Of a DNA stretch of 64,000 nucleotides, positions 42,133 to 50,901 are shown one piece after another. Position 1 is the stretch's first letter. Each line of letters opens with the position of its first letter. This DNA is from Thermocrispum agreste DSM 44070 (lineage in GTDB: Bacteria > Actinomycetota > Actinomycetes > Mycobacteriales > Pseudonocardiaceae): positions 186,001 to 250,000 of the forward strand of contig NZ_KE386604.1 of NCBI RefSeq assembly GCF_000427905.1. Direction: 5' to 3'. The translations under genes were made by a program, and so were the position numbers. The notes beneath the pieces are model-generated. The model saw nothing but the letters and a program-made list of their open reading frames with translations, was not told where the DNA came from and ran no database searches.

Positions 42133-42984
42133 ATGAGCGCACCGGGGGCACCGCTGGACGGAAAGGTCGCACTGATCACCGGAGCCGCGCGGGGGCAGGG
42201 GCGCAGCCACGCGTTGCGGCTCGCCCGGGACGGCGCGGCGATCATCGCCGTGGACATCTGCGCGCCCATCGGCAGCGTCGAGGGTTTCTACGACCTGGCC
42301 ACGCCGGACGACCTCGCGGAGACGGTACGACTGGTCGAGCAGGCCGGCGGCCGGATCCACGCCGCCCAGGCCGACGTGCGGGACATCGAGGCGTTGACCG
42401 CAGCGGTGAACGCGGGCGTGGACAAGTTCGGCAGGCTGGACGTCGTGGTGGCCAACGCGGGCATCTTCACCTTCGGTGAAGCCACCCACGAGGTCAGTGA
42501 GGACGCCTGGCGCGAGCTGATGGACGTCAACGTGACGGGTGTGTGGCACACGTACAAGGCCGCGGCCCCGCACCTGCTGGCTGCCGGTCCCGGTGGCTCG
42601 GTGATCATCATCGCCTCGCTGGCGGGTTTCAAGGGCCTGGCCAACGTGGCGGCGTACACCACGACGAAGCACGCGATCGTCGGCCTGATGAAGGTGCTCG
42701 CCAACGAGCTGGGCCCGCACGGCATCCGGGTGAACACCATCCATCCCAACTCGATCGACACCCCGATGGTGAAGAACACCCGCACCTACAAGCTGTTCCG
42801 GCCCGATCTGGACGAACCCAAGGCCGAGGACGCCGAAGCGTCCTTCGCGAGCCTGAACCCGATGGGCAAGGCGTGGATCGAGCCGGAGCACGTGTCCAAC
42901 GTCGTCGCCTGGCTCGCCGGGCCGGAGTCCTACTACGTCTCCGGGGGCCAGATCCCGGTCGACGGCGGTGCGTCGGTGCATTGA
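42133..42984 (+). CDS. Mycofactocin-coupled SDR oxidoreductase
   Basis: The 283-residue SDR has GAARGQGRSHALRLARDGA and the subfamily insert (DICAPIGSVEGFYDLATPDDL) that buries the nicotinamide so that mycofactocin must accept its electrons. Catalytic Ser is in IIASLAGFKG and Tyr/Lys in YTTTKHA. It is the third mycofactocin-type SDR in the window and the most canonical. It lies directly behind the flavin monooxygenase gene, so it may oxidise a secondary alcohol to the ketone used by that enzyme. Confidence 0.94.
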   Translation: MSAPGAPLDGKVALITGAARGQGRSHALRLARDGAAIIAVDICAPIGSVEGFYDLATPDDLAETVRLVEQAGGRIHAAQADVRDIEALTAAVNAGVDKFGRLDVVVANAGIFTFGEATHEVSEDAWRELMDVNVTGVWHTYKAAAPHLLAAGPGGSVIIIASLAGFKGLANVAAYTTTKHAIVGLMKVLANELGPHGIRVNTIHPNSIDTPMVKNTRTYKLFRPDLDEPKAEDAEASFASLNPMGKAWIEPEHVSNVVAWLAGPESYYVSGGQIPVDGGASVH

Positions 42985-43159
42985 TCGTGGTGCGGTCCAT
43001 CCGCCGCCGGGAGCGCGACGCAGTCCTTCCGGCGTTCGCGGCGCCGTCGGCCGCATGGATGGGCAGCGGGGCATGACCAGGTGAAACGGCGCTTGCCTCG
43101 TGACAGAAACCATATGTATAGTTCTCAGCATTATCCCGTTTTGGATGTGAGGAGACGTC

Positions 43160-43564
43160 ATGTCCGACCGCGCCGCCATCGAGAACCTGCTCAACCGCTA
43201 CTCCCTGGCCTACGACCTGCCCGATCTGGACATGATGGAGTCGGTCTTCACCAAGGACGCGGTGTTCACCCTGGTGATCGCCGGCGGCGACCCGGTGACG
43301 TTCGAAGGGCGCGACGCGATCATGAAGCTGATGCGCGACTCGCTGGCGCAGCAGACCGATCAGCGTCGGCACAACAACAGCAACCTGATCATCGACGACT
43401 CCGACCCCGACGTCATCCGCACCACGCACTACCTCACCCTCCTGGCGACCGAGAACGGCGAGATCTCCCTGCTGTCGGCCGGGGTCTACCGCAACGAGAT
43501 CGTCGAGGAGGAAGGGCAGCTCAAGATTCGCAAGCTGCACCTGGAACTGGACAAGTCCTACTGA
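43160..43564 (+). CDS. SnoaL-like NTF2-fold protein
   Basis: The 134-residue protein has the pattern ENLLNRYSLAYDLPDLDMMESVFTKDAVF, GRDAIMKLMRDSL and a terminal sheet. GAGGAG precedes the ATG. An AT-rich stretch (43110-43139) upstream suggests that it begins the operon continuing into the acyl-CoA ligase and hydratase genes. Function is not recognised. Confidence 0.78.
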   Translation: MSDRAAIENLLNRYSLAYDLPDLDMMESVFTKDAVFTLVIAGGDPVTFEGRDAIMKLMRDSLAQQTDQRRHNNSNLIIDDSDPDVIRTTHYLTLLATENGEISLLSAGVYRNEIVEEEGQLKIRKLHLELDKSY

Positions 43565-43610
43565 CCAGAGCACCAGCCCGACAAGCCGCGGCAACCCACG
43601 GAGACCAGCG

Positions 43611-45164
43611 ATGAACCAAGGACTCATTCCTGCCAAGTGGGCACGCCTGACGCCGTCCCGGCAGGCGATCTACGACGCCCCCAACGACCGTCGCGTCACC
43701 TGGCGCGAGCTGGACGAGCTCGTGCGCCGCATGGCCAACGGCCTGCTGGACCTCGGCTTGTCCAAAGGCGACCGGGTGGCGATGCTGTCCCGCAACTGCG
43801 TGGAGTACCAGGCGCTCTACTTCGCCGCGGGCCGCGCCGGCCTGGTCACGCAGCCGCTGAACTGGCGGCTGGCCGCCCCCGAGCTGATCAAGGTGGTCAA
43901 GGACGCCGCGCCGAAGGTGCTCATCACGCAGAACGAGTTCCTCCCGGTGGCCAAGGAGATCGAGCGCGAGGTCGACCTGACCGCTTCGTTGTCCTTCGGG
44001 GAGGGCTCCGACGGCAGTCTCGACGACCTGATCGCCCGCTCGTCGGACGCCGAGCCAGAGCCGAGCGCGCACGTGTCCGAGGACGACCCGTTCTTCGTGC
44101 TCTACACCGGCGGTACGACAGGTGAGTCGAAGGGCGCGGTGCACACCCACCGCAGCGCCGCGGCCGGGATGCTGAACCAGACCGTCGCGGAACGCATCGT
44201 GCCGTCGGACGTGTACATGCTGACCGGGCAGATGTACCACATCCCGATCGTGCTGGCGATGAACTACCTCAAGCACGGCTGCCCGCTGGTGCTGATGAAC
44301 TTCGCCCCGAAGCTGGCGCTGGAGCTCATCGAGAGCGAGAAGGTCTCCGCCTTCCTCGGCGTGACCACCATGCTGAACTGGATGATGGCCGAGCCGAACT
44401 TCGCCAGCTACGACTTGTCCAGCCTGCGCAACATCCAGTACGGCGGCGGTCCGATGCCGTCGCACATCGTCCGGCAGGCGCTGGACGCGTTCCCGTGCAC
44501 GCTGATCCAGGGTTACGGCCAGACCGAGGGCACGACGATGACGTTCCTCTCCCAGGAGGATCACATCGACGCGCTGAACGGCATCCACCCGGAGCGGCTG
44601 CGCTCGTGCGGCCGGGAAGGCTTCATCACCACCGTGCGGGTGGTGGACCCGGAGGGCAGGGACGTGCCCAAGGACGGCAAGACGCCCGGCGAGATCATCG
44701 TCAAGAGCCCGGCCAACATGATCGGCTACCTCAACCGTCCCGACCTCACCGCGAAGACGCTGCGCAACGGCTGGATGTGGACCGGCGACATCGCCACGTG
44801 GGACGAGGACAACTACGTGTTCATCGTCGACCGGGCCAAGGACATGATCATCTCCGGCGGCGAGAACATCTACTCGGTGCAGGTCGAGGAGGCCATCGCC
44901 ACCCACCCCGCGGTGCTGGAGTGCGCGGTGATCGGCGTGCCGGACGACGAGTGGGGTGAGGTCGTCAAGGGCTTCGTGGTGCTCAAGCCCGGCCAGCAGG
45001 CCACCGAGCAGGAGATCATCGACCAGGCGAAGAAGCACCTGGCCAGCTACCAGAAGCCGCGCTCGGTCGAGTTCGTCAAGGAACTGCCCAAGGCGCCGAC
45101 CGGCAAGATCCTCAAGCGCGAGCTGCGCGCTCCCTACTGGGAGGGCCGCGAGCGGAATGTCTGA
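43611..45164 (+). CDS. Fatty-acid-type acyl-CoA ligase
   Basis: The 517-residue ANL ligase has the ATP loop LYTGGTTGESKG, GYGQTEGTT as motif A5, WTGDIATWDEDNYVFIVDRAKD as the hinge and the catalytic lysine in APTGKILKREL. It resembles FadD-type ligases for medium or cyclic acids. It overlaps the next gene by eight bases and heads an apparently coupled set of hydratase and thioesterase genes. Confidence 0.92.
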   Translation: MNQGLIPAKWARLTPSRQAIYDAPNDRRVTWRELDELVRRMANGLLDLGLSKGDRVAMLSRNCVEYQALYFAAGRAGLVTQPLNWRLAAPELIKVVKDAAPKVLITQNEFLPVAKEIEREVDLTASLSFGEGSDGSLDDLIARSSDAEPEPSAHVSEDDPFFVLYTGGTTGESKGAVHTHRSAAAGMLNQTVAERIVPSDVYMLTGQMYHIPIVLAMNYLKHGCPLVLMNFAPKLALELIESEKVSAFLGVTTMLNWMMAEPNFASYDLSSLRNIQYGGGPMPSHIVRQALDAFPCTLIQGYGQTEGTTMTFLSQEDHIDALNGIHPERLRSCGREGFITTVRVVDPEGRDVPKDGKTPGEIIVKSPANMIGYLNRPDLTAKTLRNGWMWTGDIATWDEDNYVFIVDRAKDMIISGGENIYSVQVEEAIATHPAVLECAVIGVPDDEWGEVVKGFVVLKPGQQATEQEIIDQAKKHLASYQKPRSVEFVKELPKAPTGKILKRELRAPYWEGRERNV

Positions 45165-45591
45165 GCCGGACGGCTACGCCGACCGGGTCGGGCGGGAGTT
45201 CCCCGGCGGTGAGTACACGCTCGCCCCGTGGCGTGCCTGGCTCACCGCGGACGCCTTGCTCGACGACCCGTACGACGAGGTACCCCACCCCGTACTCGCC
45301 TGGATGGCAGGTGTGTCGGGGTGGGGGCTGACGTGGGACGAGTTCTTCGCCTGGTTCGACGCCACCGCCGACGACGGTCCGATGTTCGGCGAGCACCGCA
45401 CCACGTTGTACCGCCCGCTGCGGATGGGCGCCACCTACCGTGTGTCCGGGCGGGTGGTCTCGGTCGAGCGCAAGGTCGGCCGTAAGGCGGGCACGATGGA
45501 CATCGTCGGATACGAGCTCGACCTGCACGTGGCCGGCGACCACGTGGCCCGGTGTTTCAACTCGATCATCTTCCCGCGGAGGTCGGCGTGA
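45157..45591 (+). CDS. MaoC-like hydratase, non-catalytic partner subunit
   Basis: The 144-residue hot-dog protein has the pattern of the N-terminal half of two-subunit hydratases (TTLYRPLRMGATYRVSGRVVSVERK and VARCFNSIIFPRR). It lacks the Asp-x(4)-His pair. The following gene supplies that pair and overlaps by GTGA, so the two probably form a heteromer like HadAB or ChsH1/ChsH2. Confidence 0.78.
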   Translation: MSEPDGYADRVGREFPGGEYTLAPWRAWLTADALLDDPYDEVPHPVLAWMAGVSGWGLTWDEFFAWFDATADDGPMFGEHRTTLYRPLRMGATYRVSGRVVSVERKVGRKAGTMDIVGYELDLHVAGDHVARCFNSIIFPRRSA

Positions 45592-46022
45592 GTCAGCACA
45601 TCAGCACCCAGGCCCGCGACGTCCAGGTCGGCACGGAGATTCCGCCGCTGGAGCTCACGGTCGACCCGGAGAAGATGAAGGTGATGACGGCGCTGCTCGC
45701 CGATCCGAATCCGATCCACTTCGACCCCCGCGCGCTGGCCGCGCTCGGCATGCCGGAGCGCACCGTCAACCAGGGCCCGTTGAACATGGGCTATCTGCAG
45801 ACGATGCTGGCCAGATGGGCGGGCGGCCGGGACCGGCTGCTGTCGTTCCAGGTGCGCTTCCGGGGCAACGTGCTGGCGGGCGACCGGGTGCGCGCGCAGG
45901 GAACCGTCACCGCGATCGAGGACACCGAGCGCGGCCGGGTGGCCACGTGTGACATCAGCCTGGTGGTGGTGGGCGGCGCGGAAGTGCTCACCGGCACCGC
46001 CGACGTGATCATCGAGGAGTAG
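45588..46022 (+). CDS. MaoC-like hydratase, catalytic subunit
   Basis: The 144-residue hot-dog protein contains LLADPNPIHFDPRALAALG, which has the catalytic Asp-x(4)-His of hydratase 2, and NQGPLNMGYLQTMLARW. It starts with GTG overlapping the stop of its partner. Together they probably hydrate an alpha,beta-unsaturated CoA ester too bulky for single-chain MaoC enzymes; this role is inferred from steroid-degrading relatives. Confidence 0.85.
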   Translation: MSQHISTQARDVQVGTEIPPLELTVDPEKMKVMTALLADPNPIHFDPRALAALGMPERTVNQGPLNMGYLQTMLARWAGGRDRLLSFQVRFRGNVLAGDRVRAQGTVTAIEDTERGRVATCDISLVVVGGAEVLTGTADVIIEE

Positions 46023-46027
46023 TGAGC

Positions 46028-46474
46028 ATGGCCCTGGTCCACGAGCCGAGCGAGGGGCGGCTGGCCTTCCAGCTGGCCTACGGCGACACCGACACCGTCG
46101 GCATCGCCTACTTCGACATCTACTACCGCTGGATGGAGCGCTGCTACTCGACGTGGCTGTACTCGAAGGGCATCCGCAGTGGTCAGATGGTCGACGACCT
46201 CGGCATCGTCACCGTGGGGATCAGCTCGGGGTGCCGCTACCTGGACACCGTCAAGGTCTTCGACGAGATCGTCTGCCAGGCGGTGAGCGAGCACATCGGC
46301 ACCAGCTCCTATGCCGTCGGCTTCGAGTTCACCAGGGGCGATCAGCTGGTGACCAAGGGACAGATGGTGTTCGCCGCCCGCAACCCGGACGACTTCAGCA
46401 AAGCGGCGATCCCCGAGCGGCTGCTGAAGGCGTTGCACTCCCTGCCGGAACCGCGGTTCGACGTGAAGGTGTGA
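46028..46474 (+). CDS. Acyl-CoA thioesterase (4-hydroxybenzoyl-CoA/YbgC type)
   Basis: The 148-residue single hot-dog protein has AYGDTDTVGIAYFDIYYRWMER, with the Asp of the YbgC/4HBT active site. GAGGAG at 46013-46018 fits ATG 46028 better than GTG 46022. Lying between hydratase genes and an NTF2-like gene, it could release a dead-end acyl-CoA or recycle CoA. Confidence 0.85.
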   Translation: MALVHEPSEGRLAFQLAYGDTDTVGIAYFDIYYRWMERCYSTWLYSKGIRSGQMVDDLGIVTVGISSGCRYLDTVKVFDEIVCQAVSEHIGTSSYAVGFEFTRGDQLVTKGQMVFAARNPDDFSKAAIPERLLKALHSLPEPRFDVKV

Positions 46475-46478
46475 CGTC

Positions 46479-46985
46479 GTGGTCGACCAGGTGCAGCGGC
46501 TGCTGGATCGCGAGGCGCTGCGTGACCTCACGGCCCGGTACGCGTTCGCCGTGGACGACCACGATCTGGACGCGCTCGCCACGATGTTCCACCCGGACGC
46601 CGTGTTCGACCGGGACGGCGAGATCGCGCGCGGGTGGCCGGAGATCGCGGCCATGCTGGGCGCCTCGATGCGCGGGTTCCGGCGCATGATCCACACGCCT
46701 CATGCGGTGGTCGTCGACCTGACCGGGGACGACGAGGCGACCGGCATGTCGAGTGGGCACGCGGAGCTGGTCACTTCTCGTGGGGTGCTGCTGGCCGCCT
46801 ACCGCTATGCCGACCGGTACGCGCGGCACGAGGGCCGCTGGGTGTTCACCCGCCGCGAGGTCCGCTTCCTCTACGCCACCTCGGCGACCGAGTACGCCGC
46901 GACCCTGCCGGACACCGACCGCGTGCGCTTCCCGGGCGAGCCGCCACGCGCCAGCGCAGTGACACCACTCGCCGCTGGCCACTGA
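46479..46985 (+). CDS. SnoaL-like domain protein
   Basis: The 168-residue protein starts at GTG and carries LLDREALRDLTARYAFAVDDHDLDALATMFHPDAVFD, followed by HTPHAVVVDL and GRWVFTRREVRFLY, as in SnoaL_4 members. It ends the operon. Like the other NTF2-fold proteins of this cluster it might be an isomerase or dehydratase, but catalytic residues cannot be assigned. Confidence 0.8.
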   Translation: MVDQVQRLLDREALRDLTARYAFAVDDHDLDALATMFHPDAVFDRDGEIARGWPEIAAMLGASMRGFRRMIHTPHAVVVDLTGDDEATGMSSGHAELVTSRGVLLAAYRYADRYARHEGRWVFTRREVRFLYATSATEYAATLPDTDRVRFPGEPPRASAVTPLAAGH

Positions 46986-47363
46986 CCTGAGACGGGTGGC
47001 ATCAGCCAACGGCCGGAAGGTCATGACCGCCACGGGGGCTGGCGCACTTGCGTCCCCTGGGCGCCCCGGATGTCGTGGGGCCGGGCCGGTAGCTCCATGT
47101 GTGCCACAGGCCTGACGTCGGAGTCATGGTTCCCCGGACGCCTTGGCTCCGCGGCGGTGTCGCTGGCTGCTGGACGCCCCGGCTCGGTGTCGGTCGGTCG
47201 CTGCTGGCTGCGTGAGTCTGGGGTTGGCGATCGAGCTTCCTGACGTCTGGGCACGGGGGAGTGGTTTTCCGGCCACGGCCGGAGCCCGTTGGCGGTCTCC
47301 GTCGTTCGGCGGCCGTCGAGGTGTGGGCTCGGTATCCGTGCCTTTCGGACGCGTCGGTCACGT

Positions 47364-47540
47364 GGTGGTGTCGTGTCTGGTGGGCGCCTTGGTTGTGCTG
47401 GCGGTGTCCGTGGTCGTCTGGTCGTCGAGGTGCGGGTGGGTGTTCGGGGTTTCGGGGTGTCTTGGTCGTGGGGTGGTGTCGTGTCTGGTGGGCGCCTCGG
47501 TCCTGCTGGCGGCCTCCGTCGCCTTCCGGCCGCCGAGGCA
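47364..47540. repeat. 108-bp degenerate repeat in a gene-free gap
   Basis: GTGGTGTCGTGTCTGGTGGG recurs at an exact 108-bp offset (from 47364 and 47472), with similarity over about 70 bases; a more decayed unit may precede them. The gap 46986-47872 otherwise holds no credible gene: the frames on both strands are Arg/Pro/Thr-rich and unlike any family. Only the last 100 bases, with TTGACA at 47779, look like a promoter for the next gene. Confidence 0.7.
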
Positions 47541-47872
47541 CCGGTGCTGGCCGTAGCTCGATGAGTGGCCCCGGCGCCGGTGCCCGTGGGTTCCCGGGAC
47601 GCCGCGATCCGGCGTCGGTGTCCACTGCAGCCCCGGTCGCTTCGCCCCAGCGTCAGCGTCCGTTGGTCCCCGGTCCCTGCGGCGCCTTCGCCGAGCTCCT
47701 CCGGCCCGCGTCGGTGCCGGCGGATTCCCGGCCGCGCGGGCCACAGGTGACGTATCGGCACCAATGATGCGCAGGGATATTGACACAACGCTGATCATCA
47801 TATTCACTCTTCAGGGCGACAGTGTGACATGCACCATGGCCCCCTCAAAGGCCCTCAAAGGAGAGAGCGAGC

Positions 47873-49609
47873 ATGGCGAACAGGCCCGTCGAGCAGCGTG
47901 CGGCGACCTGGAGTACGGACCACGGGGAGCAGCGGCCGGTGCTGGTCGTGGGTGCCGGCCTGTCCGGTCTGGCAACGGCCCTGACGTGTGCGCTCAACGG
48001 TCGGCCTGCCGTCGTCCTGGAGGCGGCAGAGCTGGTCGGCGGCGCCGCTGCGTATTCCGGCGGACAGGTGTGGTGCGGAGCCAACCACGTCGCCGTCCGC
48101 GAGGGGATCACCGGCGATTCCAAGGAACTCACCGAGACCTACATCCGTGACGTCGCTTCCCACTTCGCGCCGGAGGTGCTCGACGAGCAGGCGCTGCTGC
48201 GCTGGATCGACATCGCACCGCAGGCGATGAAGTACTTCGAGGACAACGGTGCGATCCGGTGGACCGTGATCCCGGGGCTGGCCGACTACCACAACGAGGC
48301 CAAGGGCGCCCTGCCCGAGGGCCGCTACCTCACCAACGAGGTCATCGACGGCTCCGTGCTCGGCCCGTGGCGGGCAAAGCTCCGCTACAGCCCCTACTTC
48401 CCGGTCGGCAGGACCTACCGCGAACTGCTGGAGAAGGGGCGGCGCGCCACCTACGTCGACGACTCGGGCAAGGAAAGGTCGGCGACCAAGCAGTCGCATG
48501 CCGGCCTGCCCGCCTTCGGCCTCGCCGACGGCACCGCGTTCGAGCAGGCCGGTCACGACGACCCGCTCACGTACGGCACCGGTGTGGTCGCAAGCTTCCT
48601 CGCCCGCGTCGTCCGGCACGACCTGATCGACATCCGCACCGAGCACCGGGTCACCGAACTGATCCAGGAGGACGGCGAGGTGGTCGGCCTCCGGGCCCAG
48701 GCCCCGGACGGCACGGTCGAACTGCGCGGGCCGGTCGTGCTCGCCACCAGCACCTACGACTGGGACCCCGAGCTGGTGCGGGAAGTGCTCGGGCTGGACG
48801 AGGAGGACTGGGGGTCGGTGGCGCCGGAGACGCTGCGCGGGGACGGCATCAAGCTGGCCCGCCAGGTCGGCGGCCGGCTGGTCAAGATCCCGGCCAACGC
48901 CACGCCGATCCTGCCCGGCTGGCGCTCCCAGGTGGGCACCGGCTTCGGCTACGGGCCGGAGTACGCCATGCCGCACTCGATGATCGTCGACCGGCACGGC
49001 AAGCGGTACTGCAACGACTCGTACTGGGTCGACATCTGCCGGCGCACGCTCGACCCGGACGACAAGCACCTGCCGTTCTTCCTGATCTGGGACGACCAGC
49101 ACCGCAGGAAGTACGGCCTGGCAGCCACCCCACCGGGTGGCGAGTATCCCGAGGGTTGGGTGGAATCCGCCGACACCCTCCAGGAACTCGGGGCGCGGCT
49201 CGGCATCGACGGCGAGCAGCTGGCTCGCACCGCCGAGCGGTTCAGCCACTTCGCCGAGCGCGGCGAGGACCCCGACTTCGGCCGCGGCACGGTGGACTAC
49301 GTCAACAAGTTCGCCGGCGACCCGGAGCACGAACCCAACCCGGTGCTGGGGCCGATCGTGCAGCCGCCGTTCCACGGCCTCCGGCTGCGTTTCGTCGGCA
49401 CCGGCATCGGCACGTCAGGTGTGCACATCGACGGTGACGGGCGCGTCCTCGACGAGTCCGCACGACCGATCCCCGGGCTCTACGCCGCGGGGTCGGTGGC
49501 GGCGCTGACGACCACCGGGACCGCCTACAACTCGGGCATCGCGCTGGGCCGCGGGCTCACGCTGGCCTACCTCATCGGCCATGAACTCGCCGGCGATCCC
49601 GTCGCCTGA
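47873..49609 (+). CDS. FAD-dependent dehydrogenase, KstD/fumarate reductase flavoprotein family
   Basis: The 578-residue flavoprotein starts with VLVVGAGLSGLATALTCAL, then ELVGGAAAYSGGQVWCGAN, matching 3-ketosteroid-delta1-dehydrogenase-like enzymes. The C-terminus GLYAAGSVAALTTTGTAYNSGIALGRGL closes the FAD-binding fold. Family members desaturate ring ketones (delta1-, delta4-) or reduce double bonds. A ring dehydrogenation step is plausible here. It is followed 55 bp later by the ABC importer genes, probably one transcript. Confidence 0.88.
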   Translation: MANRPVEQRAATWSTDHGEQRPVLVVGAGLSGLATALTCALNGRPAVVLEAAELVGGAAAYSGGQVWCGANHVAVREGITGDSKELTETYIRDVASHFAPEVLDEQALLRWIDIAPQAMKYFEDNGAIRWTVIPGLADYHNEAKGALPEGRYLTNEVIDGSVLGPWRAKLRYSPYFPVGRTYRELLEKGRRATYVDDSGKERSATKQSHAGLPAFGLADGTAFEQAGHDDPLTYGTGVVASFLARVVRHDLIDIRTEHRVTELIQEDGEVVGLRAQAPDGTVELRGPVVLATSTYDWDPELVREVLGLDEEDWGSVAPETLRGDGIKLARQVGGRLVKIPANATPILPGWRSQVGTGFGYGPEYAMPHSMIVDRHGKRYCNDSYWVDICRRTLDPDDKHLPFFLIWDDQHRRKYGLAATPPGGEYPEGWVESADTLQELGARLGIDGEQLARTAERFSHFAERGEDPDFGRGTVDYVNKFAGDPEHEPNPVLGPIVQPPFHGLRLRFVGTGIGTSGVHIDGDGRVLDESARPIPGLYAAGSVAALTTTGTAYNSGIALGRGLTLAYLIGHELAGDPVA

Positions 49610-49664
49610 CCCCGTCCGCCGCGGTCGCGGCTGGACCTGCATACACGAACAAGTTGGAGGAGCT

Positions 49665-50828
49665 ATGGGTAGTGCAGCGCGCAAGCGCAGGACACTGCTG
49701 GCAGGGCTGGCCGTCTCCGCGGTCGTGGCGACCGCGGCCTGTGGCGGCCCCGAAGCGGGGGGCAGCGGTGGCGGTGGCATCGAGAAGACCATCAAGATCG
49801 CCCAGGTCCAGGACCAGACCGGGCCGATCGCCTACGCCGGCCTCGGCGCGTCGGAAGGCGCCGAGCTGGCGATCGAGGAGATCGAGCAGCAGAACTTCCT
49901 CGGTGAGGGCGTCAAGATCGAGCTGCAGAAGCTGGACACCGCGGGCGAGATCGAACGCGCATCCAGCGAGATGAACAAGGCCATGGGCGACCGGGACGTC
50001 GACGCCATCATCGGCCCGGCCGCCACTCAGCAGGCCGCCGCCGTCGCGCCGCTGGTGGGCAGGCAGAAGGTGCCGACCGTGTTCACCCAGGCCGGTGGGC
50101 AGGGCGTGGTCATCAACGACTACACCTTCCGCGTCACCCCGCCGATGGAGTCCTACTACGAGCTGGCGGTGGACTACCTCGACAAGAAGGGCGTCAAGAC
50201 CATCTCGGTGCTGTACAACGCCACGTTCCCGACCTTCGCCGAGCTCGGCGAGAAGCGGGTGCCGCAGATGGCCAAGGACCGCGGCATCGAGATCGTGCAG
50301 TCGCTGCCGGTGCAGATGACCACGCAGGACTTCGCCGGCCAGTCCCAGCAGATCGCCAGGAAGAACCCGGACGCGTTGGTCATGCTGCTCATCGCGCCGC
50401 AGTCGGTGACGGCGCTGCGCCAGCTGAAGGACGCCGGCTACGACAACCTGATCGTGGCCACGTCGGTGCAGGCGGCGGGCAACATCAAGGAGGCGGGTGA
50501 CGCCGCCAACGGCCTGGTCTACCCGGTGCCGTTCTCCACCGCGATGGACGGCGAGTCCTCGGCGGCGTTCACCGAGGCGTTCCGGAAGAAGTTCAACAAG
50601 GACCCGGACCCGTACGCCGCCGACGGCTACGACGCGATGTGGTTCATCGCACGCGCGATCAAGGCATCGGGTGACTCGTCCCGGGAAGGCATCCGCAAAG
50701 GCCTGGCCCAGGTGGCGAAGGAAGGCTTCACCGGTGCCATGGGGAACCTGACCTTCGAGGGCAACGACGCCCGCATCGAGGGCGCGCTGGTCCAGTGGCA
50801 GGACGGCAAGGAGATCCTGGCGCAGTGA
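49665..50828 (+). CDS. ABC importer substrate-binding lipoprotein (LivJ/LivK type)
   Basis: The 387-residue precursor has a lipoprotein signal peptide ending VVATAAC, with lipidation at Cys26. The mature part is a type I periplasmic-binding fold: IKIAQVQDQTGPIAYAG, IIGPAATQQAAAVAP, VNDY-like FRVTPPM and PVPFSTAMDGE. The family binds branched-chain amino acids but also many amphipathic or aromatic acids. It is the first gene of a five-gene importer set within a catabolic cluster, so an organic acid is the more likely ligand. Confidence 0.92.
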   Translation: MGSAARKRRTLLAGLAVSAVVATAACGGPEAGGSGGGGIEKTIKIAQVQDQTGPIAYAGLGASEGAELAIEEIEQQNFLGEGVKIELQKLDTAGEIERASSEMNKAMGDRDVDAIIGPAATQQAAAVAPLVGRQKVPTVFTQAGGQGVVINDYTFRVTPPMESYYELAVDYLDKKGVKTISVLYNATFPTFAELGEKRVPQMAKDRGIEIVQSLPVQMTTQDFAGQSQQIARKNPDALVMLLIAPQSVTALRQLKDAGYDNLIVATSVQAAGNIKEAGDAANGLVYPVPFSTAMDGESSAAFTEAFRKKFNKDPDPYAADGYDAMWFIARAIKASGDSSREGIRKGLAQVAKEGFTGAMGNLTFEGNDARIEGALVQWQDGKEILAQ

Positions 50829-50835
50829 GCCGGTT

Positions 50836-50867
50836 CCGCGGGGTGCGGCCGCGGCCGCACCCCGCGG
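50836..50867 (+). promoter_or_regulatory. Perfect 32-bp palindrome between binding protein and permease genes
   Basis: Two perfect 16-base arms (left arm CCGCGGGGTGCGGCCG) meet without a spacer, starting eight bases behind the binding-protein stop and ending 34 bases before the permease GTG. As RNA this gives a very stable hairpin. In such operons a hairpin here often protects the upstream message or terminates part of transcription, so more binding protein than permease is made. Confidence 0.7.
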
Positions 50868-50901
50868 GGCGGTCTCTCGCCCCTACCCGAGGGGAAGCAA
50901 C

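Noticed and set aside
47021-47788. 255-codon Arg/Pro/Thr-rich frame in the gap before the KstD-like gene
   Set aside because: No ribosome site, no family resemblance, and its periodicity equals the 108-bp DNA repeat.
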